Shown piece after piece: positions 25,728-34,949 of a DNA stretch of 64,000 nucleotides. The stretch covers positions 310,001-374,000 of the forward strand of contig NZ_JAGHKO010000005.1 of NCBI RefSeq assembly GCF_017742245.1. The letters are read 5' to 3'. This DNA is from Niastella soli. Lineage in GTDB: Bacteria > Bacteroidota > Bacteroidia > Chitinophagales > Chitinophagaceae. The stretch's first letter is position 1; each line of letters opens with the position of its first letter. The notes below the pieces were generated by a model. It was not told the origin of the DNA. It was given only the letters and a program-made list of their open reading frames with translations, and made no database searches. The translations under genes were made by a program, and so were the position numbers.

Positions 25728-26969
25728 ATGAAGGACAATAGCGCCATTAATGGGATCATTTATAAAGTCATCACCAATGAAGAATTGACTTCAACGGAAA
25801 GCACAATGTATGAGGACTGGATAGGAGGCGATGAAGGGAAGCGTGAAATGGTGGAAACCTGGAAAAATGATGAATTCAAGATTCAGCAATTGAAAGCATT
25901 TCACCGGATTGATGTAAAAGGTGGCTGGGCTAAGATCCAACAAGGACTGGATAATGGAAAGCAAGTTAGTATAAACAACAGATCCAGAAAGTTATTTCGG
26001 GATGTAGCAACCTCGGCAGCAGCGGTATTATTTATACTTGCTGCTGCTTATCTTTTTTGGTACCGCAAGCAGGACAATGCCCCTGTAGTAAAAGAAACCG
26101 TAAACCCGGTAGCTAAACAGGGCATTGCGCCTGCCCAAATGAGCGCATCCCTTACATTGGCCGATGGCAGCAAAATTTTGCTGGATAGTACTAAAGCAGG
26201 CCAGCTGGCTCAGCAGGGGGAAGCGGTTGTTGTAAATGAAAAAGGTGTGCTGAAATACGAAGGAAAAACGACCGAACAACAAGAGTTGCTATTTAATACA
26301 CTTACCACTGCCTATGCGCAAAAGTATGCGATGGTGCTGGCCGATGGGAGTAAAGTATGGTTAAATGCCGGCGCCTCTATCCGGTATCCGGTAGCTTTTA
26401 CCGGAAATGAAAGAAAAGTAGCAATAACCGGTGAAGCTTATTTTGAAGTAGCTCATGATCCAAACAAACCATTCATAGTTCATGTAACTGATCAAAAGGG
26501 TCAGGGCATGGACGTACAGGTTTTAGGGACCCATTTTAATATCAATGCCTACGATGATGAAGCAGTAATAAAAACCACGCTGCTCGAAGGGTCTGTACAG
26601 ATTAAACTCAATGATTACCAAACTTTGCTTACACCGGGTCAGCAATCACAGGTTGGCAACGGTGCTCCGCAAGTAATAAAAAATGTAAATGTTGATGCCG
26701 TTGTTGCCTGGAAGAATGGTCTTTTCAGTTTTGAAAATACTGATATTGGGGTGGTGATGCGTCAATTGACTAAATGGTATGATATTGAAGTAGTGTATGA
26801 AGGAACGAAGCCTTCCGATAAGATCAGTGGTGAAATGGAGCGGGACGTACCGCTGGCTGAGGTGGTTAAAAAGCTTGCATTCATGACCCACCTGCAATTT
26901 CGAATAGAGGGAAGAAAACTGATAGTGCCCTCGTCTATACCCAATGAACCCCAAAAGAGTAATAAGTAA
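25728..26969 (+). CDS. FecR-family anti-sigma regulator
   Basis: A 413-aa inner-membrane protein. A cytoplasmic N-terminal sigma-binding region (about 1-85) comes first, then one membrane span (about 88-110, SAAAVLFILAAAYLFWY). The periplasmic part has the FecR domain (about 190-290; YAMVLADGSKVWLNAGASIRYP, GEAYFEVAHD and the LEGSVQI block), and a C-terminal STN-binding DUF4974-type domain (about 325-400). It transmits the signal from the receptor STN domain to the sigma factor encoded 197 bp upstream. Confidence 0.95.
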   Translation: MKDNSAINGIIYKVITNEELTSTESTMYEDWIGGDEGKREMVETWKNDEFKIQQLKAFHRIDVKGGWAKIQQGLDNGKQVSINNRSRKLFRDVATSAAAVLFILAAAYLFWYRKQDNAPVVKETVNPVAKQGIAPAQMSASLTLADGSKILLDSTKAGQLAQQGEAVVVNEKGVLKYEGKTTEQQELLFNTLTTAYAQKYAMVLADGSKVWLNAGASIRYPVAFTGNERKVAITGEAYFEVAHDPNKPFIVHVTDQKGQGMDVQVLGTHFNINAYDDEAVIKTTLLEGSVQIKLNDYQTLLTPGQQSQVGNGAPQVIKNVNVDAVVAWKNGLFSFENTDIGVVMRQLTKWYDIEVVYEGTKPSDKISGEMERDVPLAEVVKKLAFMTHLQFRIEGRKLIVPSSIPNEPQKSNK

Positions 26970-27293
26970 TCTACATATAGTTCATTTCTATTTGCCCCTA
27001 TGCATTTCTCAATAAGAAAACATTATTGAAAAACCTGTAAATGCCATATTAAATTAAAACACCTATGAATTCTTAATCATCTAAAACCGACCACATAAAA
27101 AAGCCGGTATGTCCACGAAACACACCGGCTGAAAAAAAAGGTCGATAACAAAACCGATTAGAATCCTATTATTCAACCTCTCAATTACTAAGGTATGCAT
27201 TTTAGCAATTACCTGCCGGATTTTATTGATTGTACGGCCGGCAAGTCCTTTAACCATTTAAAACTGCTCGTAAGCAAACAAACCTTACGAATT
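26970..27293 (+). other. Leader region of SusC-2
   Basis: A 324-bp AT-rich interval between fecR and the chosen SusC start. The only clear structure is the hairpin at 27102-27130. A frame extends upstream from the ATG at 27294 to 27195 but lacks signal-peptide character. Confidence 0.5.
27097..27130 (-). terminator. Hairpin with minus-strand U-tract before SusC-2
   Basis: AGCCGGTATGT (27102-27112) pairs with ACACACCGGCT (27120-27130), with one mismatch. Six A residues precede it, giving a T-run after the stem on the minus strand. It has the same arrangement as at 4117-4152 and 46585-46620. Confidence 0.4.
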
Positions 27294-30200
27294 ATGAAAT
27301 TAACTGCCATCCTACTAACCATTGTTTTCCTTAACGTAAAGGCAACGGGGGTGTCTCAAACCGTTACTTATTCAGGCGATAATATATTGCTTGAAAAGGT
27401 ATTTACTGTTATAAAACAACAGACGGGTTATTTGTTCCTGTACCCGGCCGATGCGGTAAAAGATGCCGCCAAAGTGAGCATTCATGTAAAAAATGCGCCG
27501 TTGGAAGAAGCGCTGGACCAGGTGCTGAAAAATCAGCCGCTTCGGTACATGATCCAGAATAAAACGATCGTGATCTCAAAGACCATGGAGGCTGGTGATA
27601 ATAAAAAAACAGAGAATAAAAACATAATAGCACCCCCGGTTGACATCAAAGGAAGGGTGTTGAACCACAAGGGCGAACCGCTGCCCGGCGCCAATGTAAA
27701 AGTGAAAGGAACGGCCATCTTTGCTATTACCAATGCCGATGGGTTTTTCGTTTTAAGAGGGGCGGAGGAAGACGCGGTGTTGGAAATCTCCTACCTCGGG
27801 TTTGAAACGCAAACGGTAAAAACAGACGGAAAGAGCATCGTTTCTGTACAGATGGTATTGGAGGTAAGCGAAATGGCCGCTGTATCTGTATCGGTTTATA
27901 CCGGTTATCAACAGATCCCAAAGGAAAGGGCGACTGGTTCTTTTGTTCAGGTTGATAATAAATTGTTGAACCGAAGTACTTCTTTGGATGTGCTTGGCCG
28001 GTTGGAAGGAGTAGCGAGTGGGTTGGCATTTTACCGGAACAGCAAATCTGATCAACCTGCTTTAAATATCCGGGGAAGAAGTACCATCTTTAGTAATGTA
28101 CAGCCATTGATCGTATTAGACAATTTTCCTTATGACGGGGATATCTCTAATATAAACCCTAATTCCGTTGAATCCATAACCATTTTGCGCGATGCGGCAG
28201 CGGCTTCTATCTATGGGGTACGGTCTGCCAACGGCGTTATTGTGATCACTTCAAAAAAGGGAAGTGCCAACAAGGCCCCACAGGTTAATTTTAATACCAA
28301 CATTACTCTCGGTGAAAAACCCGATATGCATTATTTCCCTTTAATGCAGGCGTCAGATTTTATTGAGTTGGAAAAGGATTATTTTTCAAAGGGATGGTAT
28401 ACCGGTCAGGAAAGTGCTGTAAATAAAGCGCCTTTAACCCCGGTGGTGGAATTGCTAATAAGGAAAAGAAATGGATCGATCTCCGCGGCCGAAGCCGATC
28501 AGCAAATAGAAGCCTGGAAACAAAACGATGCGTTGGCTCAGTATGAGAAATATTTTTTAAGAAATGAGGTTATCGTGCAGAATGCCTTGTCTTTATCGGG
28601 TGGCGGAGACAGATCGAAATACTTTTTAACGTTGAGTTATGATAAGGATAAAAGCAGCGCTGTAGGGAACAGTTTTGACCGTTTTTCGATAAACGCTACC
28701 AACAACTTTACCCCTGTTAAAAATCTTGATATTAATACCGGGTTGATGTATACGAATACCAAACTGGTGAACAATAACCCTGGTATTAATGACTTTATGT
28801 CTTTAACCGGAAGGAAATATTATCCTTATGCGCAACTAGTGGATGAGGACGGAAATGCGCTTCCGACTAATTATGGATACCGGAATTCTTACAAAGCACA
28901 AATGGAAAGCCAGGGGGCGGTAGACTGGCAATACCGGCCGTTCGAAGAGCTTAATATGGCGAACAATGTTACCCAACAGAGCTATAACCGGGCAAGCCTG
29001 GAGATCAGGAAAACATTCACGCCCAGCTTTAATCTTGAAGTGAAATACCAGTATGAAAGGCAATTTAAGAAGCAGAATAACCTGCAGAGCGTGGCAACCT
29101 ATTACACCCGGAATTTGATCAACACTTATTTTAACCCCAGCGCTACGGTAGGTACGCTAAAATATCCCGTTCCTGTAGGCGATATTTTGGATCAAACGAA
29201 CTCCGAACTGGAAGGCCATACAGGCCGGGTGCAGGCAAACTTTAACCAAACCTGGCAAAAGCACAGAGTGAATGCGATTGGCGGTTTTGAAATAAAGGAA
29301 CTGCATACTATAAGTACCCCCAATCGTTTTTATGGGTATAATAGTGAAACGGCAGTTAGCACGCCGGTTGATCTGGTAAGCCGGTTTCCAACGAATCCAC
29401 AGAATACGCTTATAGGGCTCACTGCTATGCGTCCAATAGGTGAAATTACAGACAGATATCTTTCCTATTATGCCAATGGCTCTTATACGTATAATGACAG
29501 GTATGTATTTTCAGCCAGTGGCCGTTTTGATAATACCAATTATTTTGGGGCAGAAGCGAATAACCGGCTGTTGCCTTTATGGTCAACCGGTGTTAAATGG
29601 AATATATCGCGCGAAGCGTTTTTTAAAAGCAATTTGTTCGATCAACTGGCGCTAAGGGCAACGTATGGATTTAACGGAAATATCTATAAAGACCTTACTG
29701 CTTATACCACGGTGCGCTACAGTGCTGACGCTACAACCCGGGCCACCACGGCAATAGTGATTAATCCACCCAATCCTGCATTAAGATGGGAAACGGTAAG
29801 TATGCTGAACCTGGGGGTGTTGTTTACGTTAAAGAAAAATGTGTTATCAGGTACTATTGAATATTTTTCCAAGAAAGGGGATGATCTGCTCGGTGATTTG
29901 GGCATGGATCCTACCACTGGCATTACCAGCTTCAAATCGAACGTGTCAAATATTAAAGGGGAGGGTGTTGATGTACAGTTAAACGGTAAAGTCGGGATGA
30001 ATAATCGATTCGGTTGGAACCCATCCTTTTTATTTAGCTATGCAACTGATAAAGTAACAAATTATGTAAAAACATTTGCTGCCCGTACACAAATATTGGG
30101 CGGTAGTGGTGATCTATCAGATAATCCTTTATCGCCTGTGAACGGCCGGCCGGTGTTAAGCATCTACAGCTATCGCTGGGGCGGGCTTGACCCCACTACA

Positions 30201-30809
30201 GGTGATCCCTTAGGGTATGTTGACGGTGAAAAATCTAGCAATCATGCTGATATATTAGGCAAGGCTACACCAGCCGACCTGGTATATAATGGTCCTGTAA
30301 ACCCAACCATGGTAGGCGCTTTTAGAAATGATTTTTACTGGAATAGCTTTTCCGTTTCTGTAAATATCACCTATAAGCTGGGGCACTATTTCAGAAGGCC
30401 TTCTGTTGATTACGGGCAGTTCTTGTATGCCTGGTTAGGTAATAAGGACTTTGCCAATAGATGGCAAAAACCAGGGGATGAAGAATTTACCAATGTGCCG
30501 TCTTTACCTGCAACGATTCCCGGTAATCAAAATAACAGAGAATATAGGTTTTATGCCAATTCAGCTGTGCTGGTAGAAAAGGCAGATCATATAAGATTGC
30601 AGGATATTGTATTAGGGTATGATCTTGAAAAAGAGAAGATTCACAGGCTGCCCTTTCAACGGGCGCATATTTATTGCAATATGAATAATCTTGGTATTTT
30701 ATGGCGTGCCAATAAATATGGCATCGATCCGGATGCCGTTCCCTTTACGGAAACGAGAGTACTGCCACAACCCCGCAGTGTAACCCTGGGCGCCAGATTT
30801 GATTTTTAA
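27294..30809 (+). CDS. SusC/RagA outer membrane protein with STN domain
   Basis: A 1171-aa TonB-linked transporter from the ATG at 27294, where a Sec signal begins (KLTAILLTIVFLNVKATG); an ATG at 27195 would add 33 residues. Domains: STN secretin/TonB N-terminal domain (about 25-100), carboxypeptidase-regulatory-like domain (about 120-195), plug with LRDAAAASIYGVRSANG, and barrel. The STN domain contacts FecR, so this is both transporter and sensor for the sigma factor two genes upstream. The plug carries SYLGFE and YTGYQQIPKERATG, as in signal-transducing SusC proteins. The substrate is unknown; no glycosidase is encoded in this locus. Confidence 0.95.
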   Translation: MKLTAILLTIVFLNVKATGVSQTVTYSGDNILLEKVFTVIKQQTGYLFLYPADAVKDAAKVSIHVKNAPLEEALDQVLKNQPLRYMIQNKTIVISKTMEAGDNKKTENKNIIAPPVDIKGRVLNHKGEPLPGANVKVKGTAIFAITNADGFFVLRGAEEDAVLEISYLGFETQTVKTDGKSIVSVQMVLEVSEMAAVSVSVYTGYQQIPKERATGSFVQVDNKLLNRSTSLDVLGRLEGVASGLAFYRNSKSDQPALNIRGRSTIFSNVQPLIVLDNFPYDGDISNINPNSVESITILRDAAAASIYGVRSANGVIVITSKKGSANKAPQVNFNTNITLGEKPDMHYFPLMQASDFIELEKDYFSKGWYTGQESAVNKAPLTPVVELLIRKRNGSISAAEADQQIEAWKQNDALAQYEKYFLRNEVIVQNALSLSGGGDRSKYFLTLSYDKDKSSAVGNSFDRFSINATNNFTPVKNLDINTGLMYTNTKLVNNNPGINDFMSLTGRKYYPYAQLVDEDGNALPTNYGYRNSYKAQMESQGAVDWQYRPFEELNMANNVTQQSYNRASLEIRKTFTPSFNLEVKYQYERQFKKQNNLQSVATYYTRNLINTYFNPSATVGTLKYPVPVGDILDQTNSELEGHTGRVQANFNQTWQKHRVNAIGGFEIKELHTISTPNRFYGYNSETAVSTPVDLVSRFPTNPQNTLIGLTAMRPIGEITDRYLSYYANGSYTYNDRYVFSASGRFDNTNYFGAEANNRLLPLWSTGVKWNISREAFFKSNLFDQLALRATYGFNGNIYKDLTAYTTVRYSADATTRATTAIVINPPNPALRWETVSMLNLGVLFTLKKNVLSGTIEYFSKKGDDLLGDLGMDPTTGITSFKSNVSNIKGEGVDVQLNGKVGMNNRFGWNPSFLFSYATDKVTNYVKTFAARTQILGGSGDLSDNPLSPVNGRPVLSIYSYRWGGLDPTTGDPLGYVDGEKSSNHADILGKATPADLVYNGPVNPTMVGAFRNDFYWNSFSVSVNITYKLGHYFRRPSVDYGQFLYAWLGNKDFANRWQKPGDEEFTNVPSLPATIPGNQNNREYRFYANSAVLVEKADHIRLQDIVLGYDLEKEKIHRLPFQRAHIYCNMNNLGILWRANKYGIDPDAVPFTETRVLPQPRSVTLGARFDF

Positions 30810-30861
30810 TAGTTGAAAAAACAGACTAACCTGTTCCTGTTCAATCAATAAAAATTATAAC

Positions 30862-32238
30862 ATGCTTAAATATAAATTACTGTTGTTTGTATTGGTGAGT
30901 ATGATCACTGTGTCCTGTAAAAAAGGCTGGATTGAGATCAAATCCAATAAATCACTGGACACGCCAAATACTGTCGAAGATTTTCAGGCATTATTAGACT
31001 ATACGACAAATATGAATGAAAACCGGCCGTCAATAGGGGAAGTCAGTGCTGATAATTATTATGTTCCTTATACTAGTTGGCAAACATGGACCCCGTATAA
31101 TAAAAGTGCTTATATGTGGAATGCTGACATCTATAACAACAGCACTACTGATAACGTCAACTGGAATTACTCTTACCGCCAGGTTTTTTACTCAAATATA
31201 GTGTTAGATGGCATTGACGATGTTGAATCAATCAGGAAGTCAACAATGGAATGGAATAATGTAAAAGGGAGTGCTTTGTATTTCCGAGGGGAGGCGTTTT
31301 TTAATGTATCGCAGATCTATACCAGGCCGTATAGTTTAACCTTCCCTGATAATGCAGGCATTCCATTGCGCCTGAATGCTGATCCCAATGATAAATCTGT
31401 AAGGGCCAGTTTAAAGGATACCTACCAGCAGATTGTACAAGACCTGAAAGGGTCATTGAATTACCTGCCGGATGTTCCGGTGTATAAACAACGGCCATCA
31501 AAACCGGCTGCGTATGCTTTGTTGTCGCGAATATACCTGGTGATGCAGGATTATCCCAATGCATTGATGTATGCAGACTCCTGTTTGAAAAAGGTTGATT
31601 CGATCTTGGACTATAACACATTAAAGTCAACAGTTAACTTTCCCATTCCCGGACTTAACAAGGAGGTTATTTTTCAGGCTACTATATCCGATGACCTGCA
31701 GGGTCTCCTGGGTGTTAACTGTATTGTTGATTCAACCCTGTATAAAAGTTATGATAACAATGATCTGCGAAAGACCTTGTTTTATAAAGCAGGCAGCCCG
31801 GGACAAATGAATTTTATCGGCACCTATACAGGCGGTACCGCCAGTACCACAAGTAAAGCATTTGGTGGTATTGCCACCGATGAGGTATACCTTACCCGGG
31901 CGGAATGTTATGCCCGGACCGGGAATGTGGCTGCAGCCATGAGCGATCTGAATAAGTTGATGATCGCACGTTGGAAAACCGGCACCTTTGTTCCCTTTAC
32001 TGCGGCTGGTGCTACGGATGCCCTGGCCATCATCTTACGGGAAAGAAGAAAGGAAACCCCATTCCGTGGGTTAAGATGGCTTGATTTAAGAAGATTGAAT
32101 AGTGAAGGGGATAATATAACATTAACCAGGACTGTAAATGGTCAACAATATTCTTTACCCCCTAATGACCTGCGCTATGCACTGTCCATCCCTCCTGATG
32201 TTATTTCCTTGTCAGGTATGACGCAAAATGACCGTTAG
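30862..32238 (+). CDS. RagB/SusD-family lipoprotein
   Basis: A 458-aa lipoprotein with the signal ending in ITVSC (Cys near 19), followed by KKGWIEIKSNKSLDTPNTVEDFQALLD, the usual start of this SusD branch. TPR-like helices include KGSALYFRGEAFFNVSQIY, and the C-terminal block is ERRKETPFRGLRWLDLRRLN. It partners with the STN-type SusC 52 bp upstream as the surface binding lid. Confidence 0.93.
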   Translation: MLKYKLLLFVLVSMITVSCKKGWIEIKSNKSLDTPNTVEDFQALLDYTTNMNENRPSIGEVSADNYYVPYTSWQTWTPYNKSAYMWNADIYNNSTTDNVNWNYSYRQVFYSNIVLDGIDDVESIRKSTMEWNNVKGSALYFRGEAFFNVSQIYTRPYSLTFPDNAGIPLRLNADPNDKSVRASLKDTYQQIVQDLKGSLNYLPDVPVYKQRPSKPAAYALLSRIYLVMQDYPNALMYADSCLKKVDSILDYNTLKSTVNFPIPGLNKEVIFQATISDDLQGLLGVNCIVDSTLYKSYDNNDLRKTLFYKAGSPGQMNFIGTYTGGTASTTSKAFGGIATDEVYLTRAECYARTGNVAAAMSDLNKLMIARWKTGTFVPFTAAGATDALAIILRERRKETPFRGLRWLDLRRLNSEGDNITLTRTVNGQQYSLPPNDLRYALSIPPDVISLSGMTQNDR

Positions 32239-32301
32239 ATGGCTCAGAGCTTATAATCCGTACCCATTTTATATTATTAGCCATGCTATAAACCTTATGA
32301 G

Positions 32302-33579
32302 ATGCAAAAACTACTTTTTATAATAGGGTTGGTCCTATTGGTAAGCACAGCTAAAACCCAATCTGTCAATACGTTTAAAACTGATTCGTCACGGGTAAAT
32401 CAATTGTGTCCCAATTTTTTATTTGATACGCTGGTCAATTATAAAAAGGAGAAACTGGCCTTGGCCGACTGGAAGGGAAAGCCTGTTATCATTGATTTTT
32501 GGGGAACATTTTGTTTGCCCTGTATTAAGGATATTCCTATTCTTGAAAATTTTCAAACGCGGTTTGGTGATTCCCTTCGGGTGTTGTTGGTGGCTACAGA
32601 CAATTTGGAAAAGGTCAGCCAGTTTTATGAAACCAGGAAAAAAGCGAACAAGCCACTGGTATTAACCTGTGCAATTAAACGGGCAGCGTTCGAGTATTTT
32701 CAAATAAAGGAATTGGGTACCTATGTTTGGATAGATGCCCAGGGGTATGTAAAAGCAATTACCGATTACTCCCAGCTTACGGAACAAAATGTGGCTGCTT
32801 TTATTAATAAGAAGGAGATTCATTTGCCGGAAGTAGAGAAACATTCCTTTATTGACGTTAAAAGATATATTGTCACTGTCGCCAATGAAATGGACAGTAA
32901 TAACGTACTTTTTAATTCCTCTCTTACGAAATATTTAAAAGGCAAAACCTCATCTCATTCTTATCTTCCAAAGGTTGGAACACACCTGCGTGCAACGAAT
33001 TCAGCAATAGGCCCTTTATATCAAATGGCCTTTGGTGATTCTACCGGGGAAGTACCATATAGCCGAGTGGTGATTGAGTCGGCTCATCCTGAAAAATTCA
33101 GGATGCCAAAAGATGCGAATTTTAATGAATGGAAAATTGACAATACCTTTTGTTATGAGCTGTGGGTGCCTAAAGACAGGCAGCACGATATTTTAAAAAT
33201 AATGCAGGATGACCTGAAAAGAATGTTTGGCGCCAATGTATATTTGGAGAACAGGATGCAAAAATGTCTGGTGCTGACGGCGGATAAAAGTATCCGAATT
33301 CAGGTAGATAAAGCCTCCAAGCCAAATATAAGCTATAACGCCGGAGGAAGTTCGGTTACAAATCTTCCCTTTGATAGATTTTTTGATTTAATTTATCATT
33401 ATAACCAGGATAAAATAGTACTTGATGAAACTGGTATTACAGAAAATGTGACGATTGCTTTAGATGTGCAAATGAATGATATCAATGCGTTAAGTGAAGC
33501 ATTGAAGAAACATGGATTAAGACTTGAATACCAGGACCGGTCAATAAAAATGCTGATCATCAGGGACCCGGTCAAATAG
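32302..33579 (+). CDS. TlpA-like thioredoxin fused to TIGR03435/DUF3738 domain
   Basis: A 425-aa exported protein (signal near 1-19). An N-terminal TlpA/AhpC-TSA thioredoxin fold (about 30-170) has the redox pair C71-L-P-C74 in FWGTFCLPC. The second half (about 200-425) resembles the soil-associated TIGR03435/DUF3738 domain: the start of it (HLRATNSAIGPLYQMAF), and VLDETGITENVTIALDVQ and LSEALKKHGLRLEY near the end. Thioredoxin proteins often close SusCD loci of this type and act in periplasmic thiol exchange. The fusion suggests a substrate-specific redox role. It overlaps the convergent gene by 8 bp. Confidence 0.8.
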   Translation: MQKLLFIIGLVLLVSTAKTQSVNTFKTDSSRVNQLCPNFLFDTLVNYKKEKLALADWKGKPVIIDFWGTFCLPCIKDIPILENFQTRFGDSLRVLLVATDNLEKVSQFYETRKKANKPLVLTCAIKRAAFEYFQIKELGTYVWIDAQGYVKAITDYSQLTEQNVAAFINKKEIHLPEVEKHSFIDVKRYIVTVANEMDSNNVLFNSSLTKYLKGKTSSHSYLPKVGTHLRATNSAIGPLYQMAFGDSTGEVPYSRVVIESAHPEKFRMPKDANFNEWKIDNTFCYELWVPKDRQHDILKIMQDDLKRMFGANVYLENRMQKCLVLTADKSIRIQVDKASKPNISYNAGGSSVTNLPFDRFFDLIYHYNQDKIVLDETGITENVTIALDVQMNDINALSEALKKHGLRLEYQDRSIKMLIIRDPVK

Positions 33580-34609
33580 GTGGCAGATCATATTCAACCA
33601 CTGTTTTACCATAAATGGCATATAATTTTTTGCCAATTACATGAAATTGAAAAGGTTTGCTCCCTTTGAAGGGAGGGATGTAAAAGCTGGCAATGTAGTT
33701 TCCGTTAGTAACACTATAAGCATCGATTACGGTATTCTCTGCAAAATCTAACGGAAGCTCATTGTCAGCTTTTAACATTGATCGTAAAAAAAGTTTTCCT
33801 TCCGCTACGGCGCCAATGTCATTCACAAATTGGGGCGGTTGCTTCATCGTTACAGATGACCCTACATGCGCTACTGCTATTTCCCTTTTTGTAATGGTGT
33901 CAATGGTCTTTCCTTTTACTATTACATTCAGGTTGGTGTCCATGCATATAAAGCCATTTTGATAAAAGTAGGTATAGCAGGCCAGGTGTGTGGTTGAGTC
34001 GTAATATAAGATCCCATCGGTGGAGAAAATACTGTTGTCCTTTTTTTCACTAAAATGATCTTCCTGTCTTGCATTGGGTATATTCAGGTCTATTTTTACA
34101 AAAACAGGATCTTTTGTTTTCCGGTCTTTTGCCCGTAAAATAAACCGGTCTTCTGAAAAACAGGCTTCCTTGCTGTAATAGTAAGGAAGTATATGATTGT
34201 TTGATTGTTGAGCATTCAGGTCATAGTCTATAATGCCAGGCAAATTTCTGCAGGAGATATAAAGGTGCTGCCCGTTAAGGTACTGGCGGGTGCCGGAGCT
34301 TATTTTTTTATCAGGCGGTATAGAGAGCGGTATGCTTGTTACTGAATCTAATGAAAGGTTGGTTGTATATACCAAATAGGGGTTGTTGCCTTGTAAATAT
34401 AATTTACCTGCTCTTGATCCGGCAATTCTGTAGATCATGGAAGGGAATGTTTGTCGTTTTCGGGCTTGTAAAATGGTAGGGAGTAATCGCCGGGTAAACC
34501 CATTTTTTTTATCCGTTACGTTCTTTGATAAAAAGGCAAGTAATCCTACAATGGCAAATGATGAAAAAAAAAGAGTTATTAAAATTACTATAGGTTTTTT
34601 GTTTTGCAT
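33572..34609 (-). CDS. Membrane-anchored unknown protein, beta-propeller-like
   Basis: A 345-aa product with one N-terminal membrane helix (about 8-27, VILITLFFSSFAIVGLLAFL) and a periplasmic domain. That domain is beta-rich, with repeated aromatic strands and turns (GKLYLQGNNPYLVYTTN, GQHLYISCRNLPGIIDYDL, GILYYDSTTHLACYTYFYQNGFICMD, GKKLYAIYGKTVVEYDLP), which suggests a six-bladed propeller. No enzyme motif is recognised. It is the last gene of a minus-strand group with a small cysteine peptide and a MauE-like protein, so it may bind or handle that peptide; this is inference. Confidence 0.6.
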   Translation of the reverse strand: MQNKKPIVILITLFFSSFAIVGLLAFLSKNVTDKKNGFTRRLLPTILQARKRQTFPSMIYRIAGSRAGKLYLQGNNPYLVYTTNLSLDSVTSIPLSIPPDKKISSGTRQYLNGQHLYISCRNLPGIIDYDLNAQQSNNHILPYYYSKEACFSEDRFILRAKDRKTKDPVFVKIDLNIPNARQEDHFSEKKDNSIFSTDGILYYDSTTHLACYTYFYQNGFICMDTNLNVIVKGKTIDTITKREIAVAHVGSSVTMKQPPQFVNDIGAVAEGKLFLRSMLKADNELPLDFAENTVIDAYSVTNGNYIASFYIPPFKGSKPFQFHVIGKKLYAIYGKTVVEYDLPPI

Positions 34610-34618
34610 ATTGAATAG

Positions 34619-34658
34619 ATTAAAAACTAGCCACCGGCAAAGGGCCGGTGGCTAGTTT
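34619..34658 (-). terminator. Intrinsic terminator after the small peptide gene
   Basis: AAACTAGCCACCGGC (34624-34638) and GCCGGTGGCTAGTTT (34644-34658) are perfect 15-bp arms with a 5-nt loop; on the minus strand a TTTTTA tail follows. It lies between the peptide gene and the propeller-like gene, so the peptide can be made in excess over its neighbour. Confidence 0.9.
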
Positions 34659-34663
34659 ACAAA

Positions 34664-34870
34664 TTAATGTGGTTTTGCTCTTTCACCAACTACTTCCCAT
34701 GTAGCATCATCCAGACAACAAGCAGTTTCAACCTGGTTTGGACATGCGTTCGGGTCCACCTGGCTACACCAGGGAGTTTCGGCTTTCGCTTTGGTTGCGT
34801 TTACAGAAGTTGTTCCGGCAATGGCCAGTACCAGGGCAAGAGCCGCTAATGATAATTTAATTTTTTTCAT
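34664..34870 (-). CDS. Small secreted cysteine-containing peptide (DUF6520-like)
   Basis: A 68-aa precursor. The N-terminal signal (KKIKLSLAALALVLAIAGTTSVNA) is followed by a mature piece of about 40 aa with four cysteines: WCSQ, ACPN and ACC. The pattern resembles DUF6520 peptides of Bacteroidota, whose function is unknown. It sits between the MauE-like gene (34950-35456) and the anchored propeller-like gene and carries its own strong terminator. The cysteines and the redox membrane neighbour suggest that disulfide state matters. A shared upstream motif (34914-34939) links it to another gene at 37.9 kb. Confidence 0.75.
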   Translation of the reverse strand: MKKIKLSLAALALVLAIAGTTSVNATKAKAETPWCSQVDPNACPNQVETACCLDDATWEVVGERAKPH

Positions 34871-34913
34871 AACTGGGTGCTGTTTTGGTTAAAACAGTAA
34901 ATTTTAGTTTGTT

Positions 34914-34939
34914 GTACCTACTCTGTTTTAGGTTTTCGG
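34914..34939 (-). promoter_or_regulatory. Leader motif shared with 37932-37955
   Basis: On the plus strand, GTACCTACTCT, 5 nt and AGGTTTTCGG. The copy at 37932-37955 reads GTGCCTACTCT, 3 nt and AGATTTTCGG. Each lies upstream of a minus-strand gene for a small exported protein; the role could be promoter or leader element. Confidence 0.4.
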
Positions 34940-34949
34940 TATCCCCTAA

